From positions 1 to 57,650 of the forward strand of contig SWDT01000454.1 in assembly GCA_009193035.1 (NCBI GenBank): a stretch of 57,650 bases of DNA, given 5' to 3'. A program made the position numbers and the translations under genes. The stretch's first letter is position 1. The number at the start of each line of letters is the position of its first letter. This DNA comes from Halicephalobus mephisto. Taxonomy: Eukaryota > Nematoda > Chromadorea > Rhabditida > Panagrolaimidae. Positions 20,774 through 31,880 of the stretch are shown here, piece after piece. The notes beneath the pieces were generated by a model. The model saw only the letters and a program-made list of their open reading frames with translations. It was not told the DNA's origin and searched no databases.

Positions 20774-22964
20774 TCAGTTGATTAAGAGTCCGAAACCTGC
20801 AGTTATTGTTTTCGTTGAAGCATTCATCGAAGTCGAAAGTAAGACCCTCAGGGGTACTGTAGGCGCCACTACTCTCTCGAAATTCAAAACCAGTGATTTT
20901 TGGGAATCTACGGAACATGAAACATCGGCTTCCCATTCGGGTATCTGTCGTCTCAAGGCGATAGAAGCGAAGTTGCCTGAGGGGGTGAAAAACCTCTGTT
21001 CCACCCCCAGACTGTGGAGTTCGTCGATTTTGAAATAGAGAGAATTCCGGAGCCCCAAAGTCCCAAGGACGGCGGAGATGGTGTACCTGGGGTTGTTGTA
21101 CCTTCCAGCAATGTCAAAATCTGAAAGCCAATGTTATTGAAGTTCTAGAAATTTTCAGAATCCAATGGAAGCTTCTCAGTCATTCTGAAGTCCAATGGGA
21201 GATTTCCGGAATTTTATACTTCTGAATTTTTCAGAATCCCATGTGAATTTTTCGAATTTATTAGAAAACTTTGAAATCGTCCAGAATTTAGTTGAAGATT
21301 CTGAAAAAACTGAAAACTTCGAATTTTAGGACCTTTTTAAAAATCCTAAAAATTCCCATCGAGACACTTTTTTCAAAAGATCGATTTCTGAATTTCAATA
21401 ACGTAATTAAATTGCTGAATCGGTTCTTCGATAATGCAGTGGCTGGTGCGCGTGACTGTAAAGTTACAAGGCTCAGGTTCGACTCCTGGTCGAAAACTCC
21501 CAGGCCTTCTAAACCAAGAAGAACCAACCGAAAAAGTTCCACAAAACAAGCCGGGACTCGGATCAATCCCAATATCAACTTTACAACCAGCTGATCACTA
21601 GAAGGAAAATCATATCAAAACATATCTACTGTCAAAAATTACAAATTTAAGCGCTGGTTTGTTTCTCCAAATCTCCAGTTTTTATATTATATGTTAGATC
21701 GTAGCTAGGGGCTCCTGATTCGCGTGTAGACGAAAAGTATATAAAAACAACTTTATGGAGGTGAAAGGCACGAGATAAATCACAACTCTTACAAAAATTA
21801 TTGTGCAATCTTAAAATTGCCGCCAACCCGCAATCTTACAAATTTTGTTGGTCCTCAGGGTATTTCCCTTCGGGACCAAGGTTATGCAAGCTTCCACTCA
21901 AATAGATTGTGCGCAATCCAACAATATGATACTGTACTAAAAAACCGATCTTCCACATTGCGGAAAAATACAAAAAAATTTAATCAATGAATTAACCCAC
22001 GAAAAGAGTCGTCGATGTCGTTGATGGATTTCGAGATCTGGATCCCGTAATCCACTTTCTCGAGTCTTTGAAGAAAATGAAATTTAACTTTTTCTGCTAA
22101 TTCTATCCCGAAAGTTGAAACAGGACTTCTGCCTTCGAATCCCAGATGAAGTTCATCCGGATCGTCTTCTGTTTCTTTCGGATTTCCGATGAATCTGAAT
22201 TTAGCCGTAGGGAATAATTGGTAATCGATACATGCCCCGAAAGCTAGAGCTGTATTCTGATAGATATGTCTTCTCAGGACCTGAAAGTCAAAAAATTACT
22301 AATTACCGTACTACTAAAAAAATTAAAATATTTTATATAAAATCCTAAAAAAGTCTCGACACGAATTTTCCAATCGAGACCAAAAAGTGCAAAATTTACT
22401 ATTTATACAATTTTAAAAAGTTGAAAATTACATTACTGTAGAAATTCTTGAAAAATCGTCATAAAATCTCAAAAAAAGTCTCAACACGAATTTTCGAAAC
22501 TTTCCAGTCGAGACCGAAAAGTGCGAAATTTAGTGTTTATGTAATTTTAAAAAGTTATAAAATCACAATATTATGCAATTAAAAATATTTTATATAAAAT
22601 TTCAAAAAAAGTCTCGACACGAATTTTCGGAATTTTCCAGTCGAGACCGAAAAGTGCGAAATTTAGTGTTTATGTAATTTTAAAAAGTTATAAAATCACA
22701 ATATTATGTAATTAAAAATTTTTTATATAAAATTTCAAAAAAAGTCTCAACACGAATTTTCGGAATTTTCCAGTCGAGACCGAAAAGTGCGAAATTTACT
22801 ATTTGCACAAGTTTAAAAATAAAAATTACCTCAAAATAAGATCTTTCTCCCACGCCGACTCCCAGGATCAATCCGTTGAAGATCCTCGGATGAACTTTCC
22901 TGGCTTTCAAGTGAAGATCCAAAAATGATCCAGGATTATTTTCGAAATGGTAATCTGGATCCAT
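20774..22964 (-). CDS. Tom40-family mitochondrial beta-barrel protein (3 exons, 253 aa)
   Basis: Exons 22964-22830, 22280-22001 and 21120-20774 join to 253 aa. Tom40 is the protein-conducting beta-barrel of the outer mitochondrial membrane. Similarity includes the N-terminal ENNPGSFLDLHLKARKVHP (Tom40: NPG-F-DLH), GLILGVGVGERSYF, and the C-terminal beta signal region from PTVPLRVLLS to TAGFGLLIN. It is shorter than typical Tom40 (about 300-360 aa), lacking a long N-terminal extension, so it may be a diverged paralog. ttattcag ends 5 nt before the ATG, a likely trans-splice site. The exon 2 donor (TTTC/GTGGGT) is unusual but the only one in phase. Intron 1 holds a tandem repeat; intron 2 holds the SINE with its nested insertion. 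The stop is about 34 nt from a MITE end. Confidence 0.75.
21425..21975 (+). mobile_element. tRNA-derived SINE-like copy, interrupted
   Basis: A head at 21425-21510 carries A-box-like TGGCTGGTGCG and an exact B box GGTTCGACTCC, then a body from 21523 matching the 10.5-11.2 kb tandem units (aagttccacaaaacaagccg, gctgatcactag). The body is split by the LTR-like insertion at 21692-21923 and resumes with atactgtactaaaaaaccg and cacattgcgg. A Pol III-transcribed SINE is inferred from the boxes. Confidence 0.75.
21692..21923. mobile_element. Solo LTR-like insertion inside the SINE
   Basis: About 230 bp with TGTTAG...CAACA termini, a TATA-like tatataaaaa about 45 bp in, and no coding sequence. It interrupts a SINE copy whose uninterrupted versions exist at 10.5-11.2 kb. 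ATATG occurs on both sides (21689-21693, 21924-21928), consistent with a 5-bp target duplication, although then the first TG is shared with it. A solo LTR left by recombination is the likely nature; family unknown. Confidence 0.6.
22330..22815. repeat. Tandem array, ~118-bp unit, four copies (Tom40-like intron 1)
   Basis: Each unit contains gtctcgacacgaattttc and, after about 15 nt, ccagtcgagaccgaaaagtg. GTCTCGAC and GTCGAGAC are inverted arms, so every unit can form a short hairpin. Confidence 0.8.
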
Positions 22965-23339
22965 TTTTCCTGAATAACAATTGATAAAAAAATTCAAACT
23001 TTCTAGGTCAATAGTGGGACCGTCAAGTCGTTTTTTCCAAAATCTGAGGGCCAATTTGATTGTTTCTTTCCAGTCAATGGAGATTTATTTATTTTTCGTT
23101 CAAATAGCAAAAAAACAAATAGTCAATTACACGAAAACCAGGAGAACGTGATTAATGTCCTTTTGAACGAGAAGGGGAGGGATTATTGATCGCGGGAAGG
23201 CGGATCAATCAAGAGGTACAAAAGCCAAAAAACCGTTTGCAAATCAAACAGAAGCGTACTTGTCAATTTCGCGACGGGAACACAGTTGGCTTTTGGAAGA
23301 ACTCGAAAAAACTCCAAAACAAGAATATACTAATCGTCA

Positions 23340-23421
23340 AGGCAGAATCCGGTCCCCGGAGGGGCAGAACCAGGAGGTAATCGATTCCGAGACAGACACA
23401 CTGACCACTACACCATAGAAA
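23340..23421 (-). other. Degenerate tRNA-like sequence
   Basis: The minus strand reads TATGGTGTAGTGGTCAGTG, a good A box, then about 40 nt later GGTTCTGCCCC, a B box with about three mismatches. The arms do not pair into a proper cloverleaf, so this is more likely a tRNA pseudogene or SINE head than a working tRNA. Confidence 0.35.
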
Positions 23422-23439
23422 CAAAGAAAACTAACTTTT

Positions 23440-25000
23440 AAAAATTATTATAAAAAACAACAATTTTTATAACTTTCATTTTAAAAACAACTTTTATAAT
23501 TATTCTAACACTAATGATCTTCGAAAAACAACAATTTACTATTTAATCATCACTTTTATGATTGTCTCACGTCGATCCGTTAGATGCTCCTATTTTTTCT
23601 AACAAAATTTAACAAATTATTTAAAATTTTACTCCTGAGATCATATTATCCACTTCTCTCAATTTTGCTCTAAGGATTTCTAACATCCTCTTTAGGACTT
23701 TCCTGTCGATCAAGGTTTTTGTTTCTTTATGGGTCCTGCTGCATTTTTTGTTTTCTTAGATTTCCTCTTGACCTAAAGGACCGTTCTCAAAATTGACAAA
23801 TAAGTATTCTCTGAAAAGCTCTCAAAACATTAATCTCGAATGGACTCTATATGTACTTATGTCAAGCCAATCTTAAAAGATACAAGGTTTCAAAAATTGT
23901 AATTTGCACAAGTTTTCCGATTTTCAAAGATCGCTTTTACTACTTCGGGATGTAGTTTCGAAGAAAAACTGAAATCAATACACCTCCGGGACTGAACCGA
24001 TCTCGGGAAGGGTCCTGAAAGGGGATCCTAATCTTGTTTTCGCGGCCGTAGGACAGTTGTTTCCCTATTTCGTAAAACATAATTTCTTTCGTTTTTATAT
24101 TGGTTTTTTGGTAGTAAAATTAACTTAATATTTCAGTTAAGTAAAAAAATAGTGATTCAAAAAAAATAATTCAGAAACTACCGCGAGTGAAAGGAAAGCA
24201 ATTGTCATACTACCGTTTCCGCACTATGTCAAGTTACTTTTGTAATTTGTCCCTAAATCTGGTAAATGAGCATTTAGTCAGAAGTTCTTAGAACATTGAT
24301 TCTGATTTTGACGGTTGACTAATTCTGTAAAAGCAGAACTAAAAGTTACAGGATCCTGAAGGCTGTAAAGTGCATATGTTGTGCACATCAAATTAGTTTT
24401 ACAAAATCACCTCTAGATTCAACAAATAAGTACTCATTCGGTAGATTTTGAAATGCTAATACAGAATTTATCCCACAACTATTCTAAAAAAACAGATTTA
24501 AAAGTTATCAAACTTTAAAATTTGCAATTTTCACTTTTTTTATAAATCAAATTAGCTTTCTTTGATTTGTTCTTAAAATCAGCAAATAAGTACTTATTCG
24601 GTAGATTTTGAAATGCTGATACATAATTTATATCACAACTATTCTAAAAAAACAGATTTAAAATTTACCGAATTTTAAAATTTGCAATTTTTACATGAAA
24701 TTGATTTTGTAGAATCGTTCCTGGACCTAGCGAGTAAGTACTCCTTCAGCAGCTCTCAACATGTTAATTTTTATCTTAGTTACTATTTTCATAAAAACAG
24801 CTATAGAGGATACAGAAATCTACAAATTGTGACTCACATCGGTTCCATATATCAAATCATCTCTGGGCCGTCCTAAACTTCCAAGTAGGTCCTCGTTCAA
24901 CCGCTCTCAGAACTCTGACTTCGGATCCAACAACAAAATACTTCCATCAAGGCATCCTAGAAGAGATATAATTCTAAAATTTGTAATTTCGATATATAAA
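23440..25000. repeat. Spacer with diverged repeats of a ~150-165 bp unit
   Basis: No gene was found between the Tom40-like start and RBBP5. A core like caaataagtactcattcggtag / gattttgaaatgctaat recurs near 23797, 24262, 24420, 24585, 24729 and 24880. Copies near 24420 and 24585 are close to identical over about 120 bp, the others much decayed. It is an old tandem family. Confidence 0.6.
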
Positions 25001-25338
25001 TCTTGCAAATCTTAGAAATCAATCCCAAATATTCTAATTTGCAAAATTCTCCGCGGAATAATAACAATTACAACAAATAAACTTTAAAATTAACCTCAAA
25101 AAACCCAAAAGAAGATAAAGGATATTATAAATGAAAATCCCTATATATCAGCCAGATTTTCCGCTTTTCGAGAATCTGCCACTTTTTCCGTTGGACCAGT
25201 CCGTTTTATGCGCGCAACGTACTTCCGCGGCGAAAAATGGCTTCTCTGGCTTGACTTCCGAACCATACTCAAAAAATTCACTTTTTTAATGCGCCTTATT
25301 TATCCAATGTAACCTCTATTAACAGATCCTAACTTGTC

Positions 25339-28142
25339 ATGGATAACTCCGTCGGAGTCCCGGCGACCGATCAGAGACCTGTTCCTTCCGTAATCGATGT
25401 GGTTTTGCCGGTAGAAAGACTCCACATAAACGTAATCAAATTCAACAGACTTGGGACTTTGATCGCTGCTGGAGCGGTTAATGGATATCTTGCCATGATC
25501 GATTTCACCACAAAAAGGACCTCAAATGCAAGTTGGAGGATTTCATGGAAAATTCATATATGAAATTTCAGATTTGGAACGCTCACGTCTTGGGTGTGAC
25601 CAGCATATCGTGGTCCAGAGACGGCCGCCGAATTTTCTCCACTGCGTTGGATAACACTTATGTGATATCCGATGTCGCTTCTGGAACCGTCATTGAGCAC
25701 GTTCTCGTCGGACAAGGATTAATATCGGCTTTACTGAATCCACGGTTTGAATTTGTTTAATTTTTTTGATTTTATGTAAAATTTTCAGAAATAATGATCA
25801 TGTTTTATTTAATACTAACGTCGGTACCAAGTTGACCAATATGAAAGAGAAGTCGAATCTAAAATTGGAAGTTTTTCACGGAGATGATCCAATTTCGACT
25901 TTGATTTTCGAACATCGGGGTCAGTACGTCATTGCCGGAACTGCCAAGGTCTGAATTTCATTTTTCATATATAATTTCATATATTTCACAATTTTTAAAT
26001 ATATTTTTATGAATTTTTTCGTATTTTTATATATAATTTCATATATTTCACAATTTTCAAAAATTTCTTTATAATTTTTTTCTTACACTTTCACCTAAAT
26101 TTTTGCTTTTTATAATTTCACATATATTTCAAAATTTTTAAATATATTTTTACGATTTTTTTCGTATTTTTATATATAATTTCATAGTTTTTACATATTT
26201 TTTGAACATGTTTTTTGTTTTTTATGTTTTTCAACACTAATCTTTGCAGGGATCGATTTTGACCTACAATCTGACGGGAAAAGTTATTTCTTCTGGCTTT
26301 ATTGACAATCCTCAGACGATAAGATCCCTTTTTGCCACCAGGAGACTCGGATTAATATTGGTGGTCTCGGCGGATCGATACATACGGGTTTATGAGTTTG
26401 CCGAACTCCTCAAGGACAAAGAAGTCTTCGATACTGAAAATAGACTATCTGATCTCAGCAACAAAACTGTCTGGCAATCGGTTTGTGCCTCTGGAGAAGC
26501 GGATTACGTCGCTGGAATGAGCGCCACTTCTCATATGATCACGATTTTCGAACGAGTCACCGGGACCATCGTTGCTACTTTGTGCGAATCGAAAAAAGAA
26601 ATTCCGCTTTCGTTCGATTGGCATCCAGCGAAACCAGCTGTAGCTAGTGTCTGTAACGGTCAGATTTTCATATGGAAACAGAAGCCGAAACCTAGCTGGG
26701 CCGCCTATGCTCCTCATTTCACGGAACTCGGAGAAAACATGTTTTATAAAGAAAAAGAATCAGAATTCGATCAATTCGACGAAGATATCCCGAAAGACGA
26801 TTCATCAGGAATGGTAAGTTTTTATTACAAATTTATAATTAAAAAAATTGAAATAATTTTCTGCGATTTTTGAATTCCCGCGCAGACGAGCGAGCGATGT
26901 GAGAATGAAAAAAGGAAAATTTGGCGATTTATGTCGAAATCAACATCTATCTTTTTCTTATTTTTTACCTAAATTTGAATTTTATAATAATCTGATTTTT
27001 TGACATTTTTGAATTCCCGCGCAGACGAGTGAGCTGTTTAGAAGCGAGAAATTGGTAAATCTGGTAATTTACCAAAATCGACTCTCTCTGGTCTCTCTCT
27101 TTTTCCTTAAATCCTAAAATTTTTTTCAAAAGCCTAAAAATTTGCATCGGAACAATTTTACAATAATATATAATTTTAATTTCCCTAATAATATGGTTTA
27201 TTTCTGTTAAATGCCTGATTTCAGAGGTCTTCGGAAGCATTAATTGACATTGAATCGACGAAAGCTCCATCTCCTCTTTGTTCATCAGATGATGAAGACC
27301 CAAATCGACTTGGAACCTCCCTAGCGGCCGTGAATGCCAGTTTAGCAGAACGACCCAGACCCAGCAGACCTAGATTCCCTCTGTCGATGGTGATGAATCC
27401 AGATGCCGCTTACGATACTCGGATTGATCTCGCTCCTATTATTAGTGATAGAAGTAAGATTATTTTATTTAGAAATCCTCAGAAACTTCTAGAATTTGAT
27501 GAAACTCCTTGAAAAACATTGAAAACTGATGGATGTTTGGAAATTCATATATGAAATCGGAAATTCTAGAAGGTTCTGAAAATTCTTGTCATTTTTATTT
27601 TGTAGTGATTTTGGTTATAGTAGTATTATATGGATTGTTTGATTTCAGGAAGACCATCACCTCCAGCAGAATCTGCTCATGAAAACGGAGAAACCGTAGT
27701 TAATGGACACGTTTCGCCAGTTAATGGAGTTCTGACATCTTCTCCGATCCAGAATGGAGATTCCGAACACAGGAGAAGACATGGAAGTGGAAGGGAATCG
27801 TCTTCTGATGGGGAAGAGAGGATAAATCACAAATCTTCAAGGGAAAAATCGAATCTAGGCTCTCCAGGATCAGAAAAACCAACAAAAGAAAATTGGAGTC
27901 CGGTATCTGAACTTTCTCCGGATTCACCTCAACCAGGACCTTCAGCCCCTCCTCAACGCCATCAGAAATCAAGATCTCCATCCCCGATTTCGTCTGATGA
28001 AAAACCAAGTTTTAATCCTAGGTCCCGATCCAACTCCCCCGTAACTTCGGATTCAAGCGATTCTGGACCGAGAAGGAAAAGAAGAAGAGCTAAATCGTCT
28101 TCGTCGAGTTCTGCTGTTAGTCATAAGTGGGATTCACCATAA
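25339..28142 (+). CDS. rbbp-5: RBBP5, WD40 subunit of SET1/MLL H3K4 methyltransferase complexes (6 exons, 602 aa)
   Basis: Exons 25339-25527, 25572-25744, 25789-25948, 26250-26813, 27225-27453 and 27649-28142 join in phase to 602 aa. RBBP5 scaffolds the WDR5-RBBP5-ASH2L-DPY30 module that activates H3K4 methylation in the nucleus. WD repeats are seen in order: FNRLGTLIAAGAVNGYLAMIDF, WSRDGRRIFSTALDN, HRGQYVIAGTAKGSILTY, ADRYIRVYEF, and FDWHPAKPAVASV...IFIW, followed by the acidic EKESEFDQFDEDI hinge that contacts partners. The C-terminal ~270 residues are Ser/Pro/Arg-rich and ordered like an RS tail, unlike vertebrate RBBP5. Intron 1 is GC-AG (AAT/GCAAGT), required for frame. aacag 13 nt before the ATG is a candidate trans-splice site. 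The stop is 55 bp from the convergent SIX gene. Confidence 0.9.
25528..25571 (+). other. GC-AG intron (RBBP5 intron 1, 44 nt)
   Basis: The intron starts GCAAGT and ends ttcag. A GT at 25532-25533 would put the next exon out of frame, while the GC donor keeps it and aligns ...TSN/IWNAH residue for residue with the RBBP5 family. Confidence 0.8.
26860..27060. repeat. Duplicated gaattcccgcgcagacgag segment in RBBP5 intron 4
   Basis: The GC-rich block ttttgaattcccgcgcagac appears twice about 140 bp apart in an otherwise AT-rich intron. Its role is unknown; an intronic enhancer or a repeat fragment is possible. Confidence 0.5.
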
Positions 28143-28197
28143 AGTTACGAAAATTTTATTTTTTGAGATCATTTTTGAAAATTGAAAGTAGCAAATT

Positions 28198-30738
28198 TTA
28201 GAGATTCTGATAACTTGTAGCTGCGCTGAGATTAATCATATCGGATGAAAGATAACAGTTAACAGATGGTTGTTGATATCCACCAACAGTAAGTCCGAAA
28301 GGATTTTGATAATTGGATAAATCAGTTAATCCACTCATTTGACTGGTTGATTGGCCCATAAGTGGAATGGAATGAATGGCAGAAATAGAATTATGATCAG
28401 GTAAAATAGGTTTAATATCAGATTCGCTTGAACTTGTATGTGATAATTTTCCTAAATTTTGTTGATGAATTTGATTTAAATCATCTTCATCAGATGAATC
28501 TAAATCTGATCTACAACCGTCTTTTTCTCTACTTCCTGCGGCTCTATCTCGTTGTCGACGATTTTTAAACCAATTTGAGACTTGAGTTACAGTAAGATTT
28601 GTTTTTTCAGCAAGTTCTTTTTTTTCTTTCGGAGAAGGATACGGATTTTTTTTGTAGGATTCCCTCAGAACAGTTCGGGATTTTTCCTGAAAAATCTTAA
28701 TTATTAAAAATATAGTAAAAATTGAAATTTTATAAAATTTAAAAACTAGAAATTTAACGAAAAATCTTAATTATTAAAAATACAGTAAAAATTGAAATTT
28801 TACAAAATTTAAAAATTAGAAATTTAATGAAAAATCTTAATTATTAAAATTATAACAAAAATTGAAATTTTATAAAACTTTGAAATTAGAAATTTAATGA
28901 AAAATCTTAATTATTAAAAATACAGTAAAAATTGAAATTTTACAAAACTTTGAAATTAGAAATTTAACGAAAAATCTTAATTATTAAAAATACAGTAAAA
29001 ATTGAAATTTTACAAAACTTTGAAATTAGAAATTTTAGAAAGTATAATTTCCAGAATCCGATGGAAAATTTCGAAATCATCAAAATTTTGAAAAGTCTTA
29101 GAAAATTTCAAAAAATTCATCTCGAAACAATTTTGTAAAAATTTTTACTTTAATAAAAATATAATTTTTAAATTTCATAAAAAATATGTTTTTAAATTTT
29201 ATAAAAAATATAATTTTAAATTTTTGTAAAAAATGTAATTTTAAATTTTATAAAAAATATAATTTTAAATTTTAAAAAAAAATGTAATTTTAAATTTTTT
29301 AAAAAATGTAATTCTAAATTTTTTTAAAAATATATTTTTAAATTTTGTAAAAACTTGCCCTGAAGCAGTAGCTGGTTTCTTCTCCGTCCCAGATGGTTCT
29401 TGGGAGGGGGAATTTTCTTCTGATACGGTACTTGCCAACAGCGCCAAGTTCTCTTCCTCTGATTTTCTCAGCTTCGCAGTAGTGGGCCTGAAGCCAGAGA
29501 TTCTGAAGTTCTTCATGATGTTCCGGAGAAAACGGAGTAGCTTGGAGAATTTGATAAAGTTCTTTAAAGTTTTGTTTGTGGAAAGAAACAATGGCTTGAG
29601 CCTTCAGAACGTTTTCATTTCTTTTGTATTCGTCCTTCTGAGGAATGCTCCAGATAAACTGGGCCTAAAAATTAATTAAAATAATTTAAAAAATTTAAAT
29701 AATTTAAAAAAAATTAGAAAATTAAAAATAATTTTCAAGAAAATTAAAATAATTTTAAAAAAATTAAAATAATTTTAAAAAATTTTTATAAAAATCTTTA
29801 AAATTTTAGAACTTTTTGAGAAATTTTGAAATTTTCTGAAATCTTTTGTGAGGTTATTAGAAATTTTAGAACCTTCTGTAGGATTCCGGAATCTTCTAAA
29901 AGATTTTTGAAAGATTTTGGAATTTTCTATGAAATTTTAGATTATTTCAGAAATTTAAAAAGATCTTTAAAATTTTAGAAATTTTTGAAAGATTTTAAAA
30001 TCTTCTGTGAGATTACTAGGAACTAGAATCCTTCATAGGATTCTGAAATCTTCTGTTCCATCCTAGAATCTTCTATGAAATTTAAAAAGATCTTTAAAAT
30101 TTTAAATTTTTTGAAAGATTTTAAAATCTTCTGTGAGATTAGTAGAAACTAGAATTTTCCATAGGATTCTGGAATCTTCTGGTTGATCCTAGAATTTTCC
30201 ATAGAATTCTGGGATCTTCTGTTCGATCCTAGAATCCTCCAGAAGCTTCCACGATGATCTACTTTTTCTGTATCCAGAACTGAAGCCTTACCAACTTGTC
30301 GATGTGCCCGGACTGGTAGAGACTGTGACAAACGACTGCGACTTGTTCGATGGAAAACGCAAAATTACTGAAAATTTTTATAAAAACAAGAGAAAAAGGA
30401 AATCCATCTGATCCGAGCAGAAGCGCCACCCTTGGAATCGATACTCTCGCTTCTCGGTAAACTGAGAAGATCACATGCGCGAAATCGAGAAGTTTTTGGG
30501 GTAATAGAAGAACTCTGTCGGAAAAACGAGAAGGCGAGAAATAGGAACCGAGTATCAGAACCCAAAAAATTACTGTATTTAATCAGGATTTTTCGTTTTA
30601 AAACAAAAAAATTTTTATTTTTTTTTTTTAAAAAACTTACTTTGGAGAATCTGGACGGCTTGTTGAAGGAATAATCGGGTAGTTGGTGGGATTGGAGAAA
30701 TGTTGGTAACTTTGTTGAGTCTGGATATTGTGGTACAT
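28198..30738 (-). CDS. SIX1/2-class homeobox transcription factor (4 exons, 322 aa)
   Basis: Exons 30738-30641, 30367-30292, 29664-29359 and 28686-28198 join to 322 aa. The SIX domain spans roughly residues 34-155 ([57 protein letters not shown]) and runs into the homeodomain at about 156-220. The junction tetrapeptide ETSY in [15 protein letters not shown] and the helix 3 sequence [15 protein letters not shown] are those of SIX1/2 proteins (C. elegans ceh-33/ceh-34), regulators of head mesoderm and pharyngeal neurons. The C-terminal ~100 residues are Ser/Gln-rich. Intron 3 has a GC donor (CAGG/GCAAGT). A divergent SIX gene lies 1.1 kb upstream in tandem. Confidence 0.92.
28687..29358 (-). 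other. GC-AG intron (SIX1/2-like intron 3) carrying a tandem array
   Basis: The donor is CAGG/GCAAGT (29358-29353, minus) and the acceptor tttttcag. Only this junction yields the conserved SYCFREKSR. The intron holds five ~68-bp units of cttaattattaaaaatacag / gaaattttacaaaact type (28690-29040). Confidence 0.85.
29790..30245. repeat. Degenerate HSE-like array in SIX1/2-like intron 2
   Basis: Repeated gattctggaatcttctg, tccatagaattctgggatct and similar words. TTCTGGAATCTTC is TTCnnGAAnnTTC. It is of the same general make-up as the arrays at 1.2, 6.9 and 55 kb. Confidence 0.6.
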
Positions 30739-30959
30739 TTCGAAATTAGAGTGGCTTTCTTGCTTCCTTTCTGTTTTGTTGTTGAACAGGGGCTTGTCTA
30801 TATCTTCTTGTCCGATTCTTCATCGACTCACAATGGCCACCAGTCGACTGCCCCCAGAGCCAGCATGAAACCCGATCCGTCGAGGAAATTCTAGCTCTAG
30901 ATTTTCCTCGACTGACTCGTTGCGTGAGAGCAGCTGGCAAAAGGGAACAATTACCGTAA

Positions 30960-31880
30960 CCCCAACAAAGAAAACCTTTATGTTTTCATTTCTGTCTTGT
31001 AAGTTTTCAAAATTACCGTAATCGTGATAAAACTGTTCTTCAGAACTAGACTTACAGATTCTTACTGTAATTACAGTAATCCGAATAAAAACTTTCAATT
31101 TTAATTTTTTTTATTTTCAAAATTACCGTAATCGTGATAAAACTGTTCTTCAGAACTAGACTTACAGATTCCTACTGTAATTACAGTAATCCGAATAAAA
31201 ACTTTCAATTTTAATTTTTTTTATTTTCAAAATTACCGTAATTGTGGTAAAAAAATATTTTAAAAAATTTAATTTATAAATTGTTAATGAAGTTACAGTA
31301 ATCTGGATAAAAAAGAATCTTTTTTTTCAAGTTTCTTAATTAATTTCCAAATTTCATGCTTTTTAGCTACTGTAATCTAAATAAGATGATTTTTAACTTT
31401 ATTTATTTAATAACTTGTCATCGTAGTTACCGTAATTTTTATAAAAAAAATTTTAATTTTTCGAATTTCACGCCTTTTGAGTTACTGTAGATTTTTAACT
31501 TCATAATTACCGTAATTTCCATAAAGAAAAACTATCCTAAAATTTAATTTTTCAAATTTCCGAATTTCGTGCCACCGTAATTACCGTAATTTTTAAAAAG
31601 AACATTTTAATTTTTCGAATTTCACGCCTTTTGAGTTACTGTAGATTTTTAACTTCATAATTACCGTAATTTCCATACAAACTTTATTTTAAAATTTAAT
31701 TTTTCAAATTTCCGAATTTCGTACCTTCGTAATTACTGTAATTTTTAAAAAGAACATTTTAATTTTTCGAATTTCGCGCCTTTTGAGTTACTATAGAACT
31801 TGTAAACTTTTAATTTTGCAGATTTTTAAATTTCATAATTACCGTAATTTCCATAAAAAACTTTATTCTAAAATTTAATT
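30960..31880. repeat. Intergenic array of ttaccgtaat / acagtaat words between the SIX genes
   Basis: Two near-identical ~110-bp units (30995-31215) contain aattaccgtaatcgtgataa and tactgtaattacagtaatcc. Decayed copies with attaccgtaatttccataaa continue to 31880. No exon is visible. Confidence 0.7.

Noticed and set aside
20595..21038. Plus-strand 147-codon frame
   Set aside because: Begins in the MITE satellite and then runs antisense to Tom40-like exon 3.
21288..21594. Open frames on both strands around the SINE head
   Set aside because: They cross the tRNA-like A and B boxes and repeat body; the element is better explained as a Pol III SINE.
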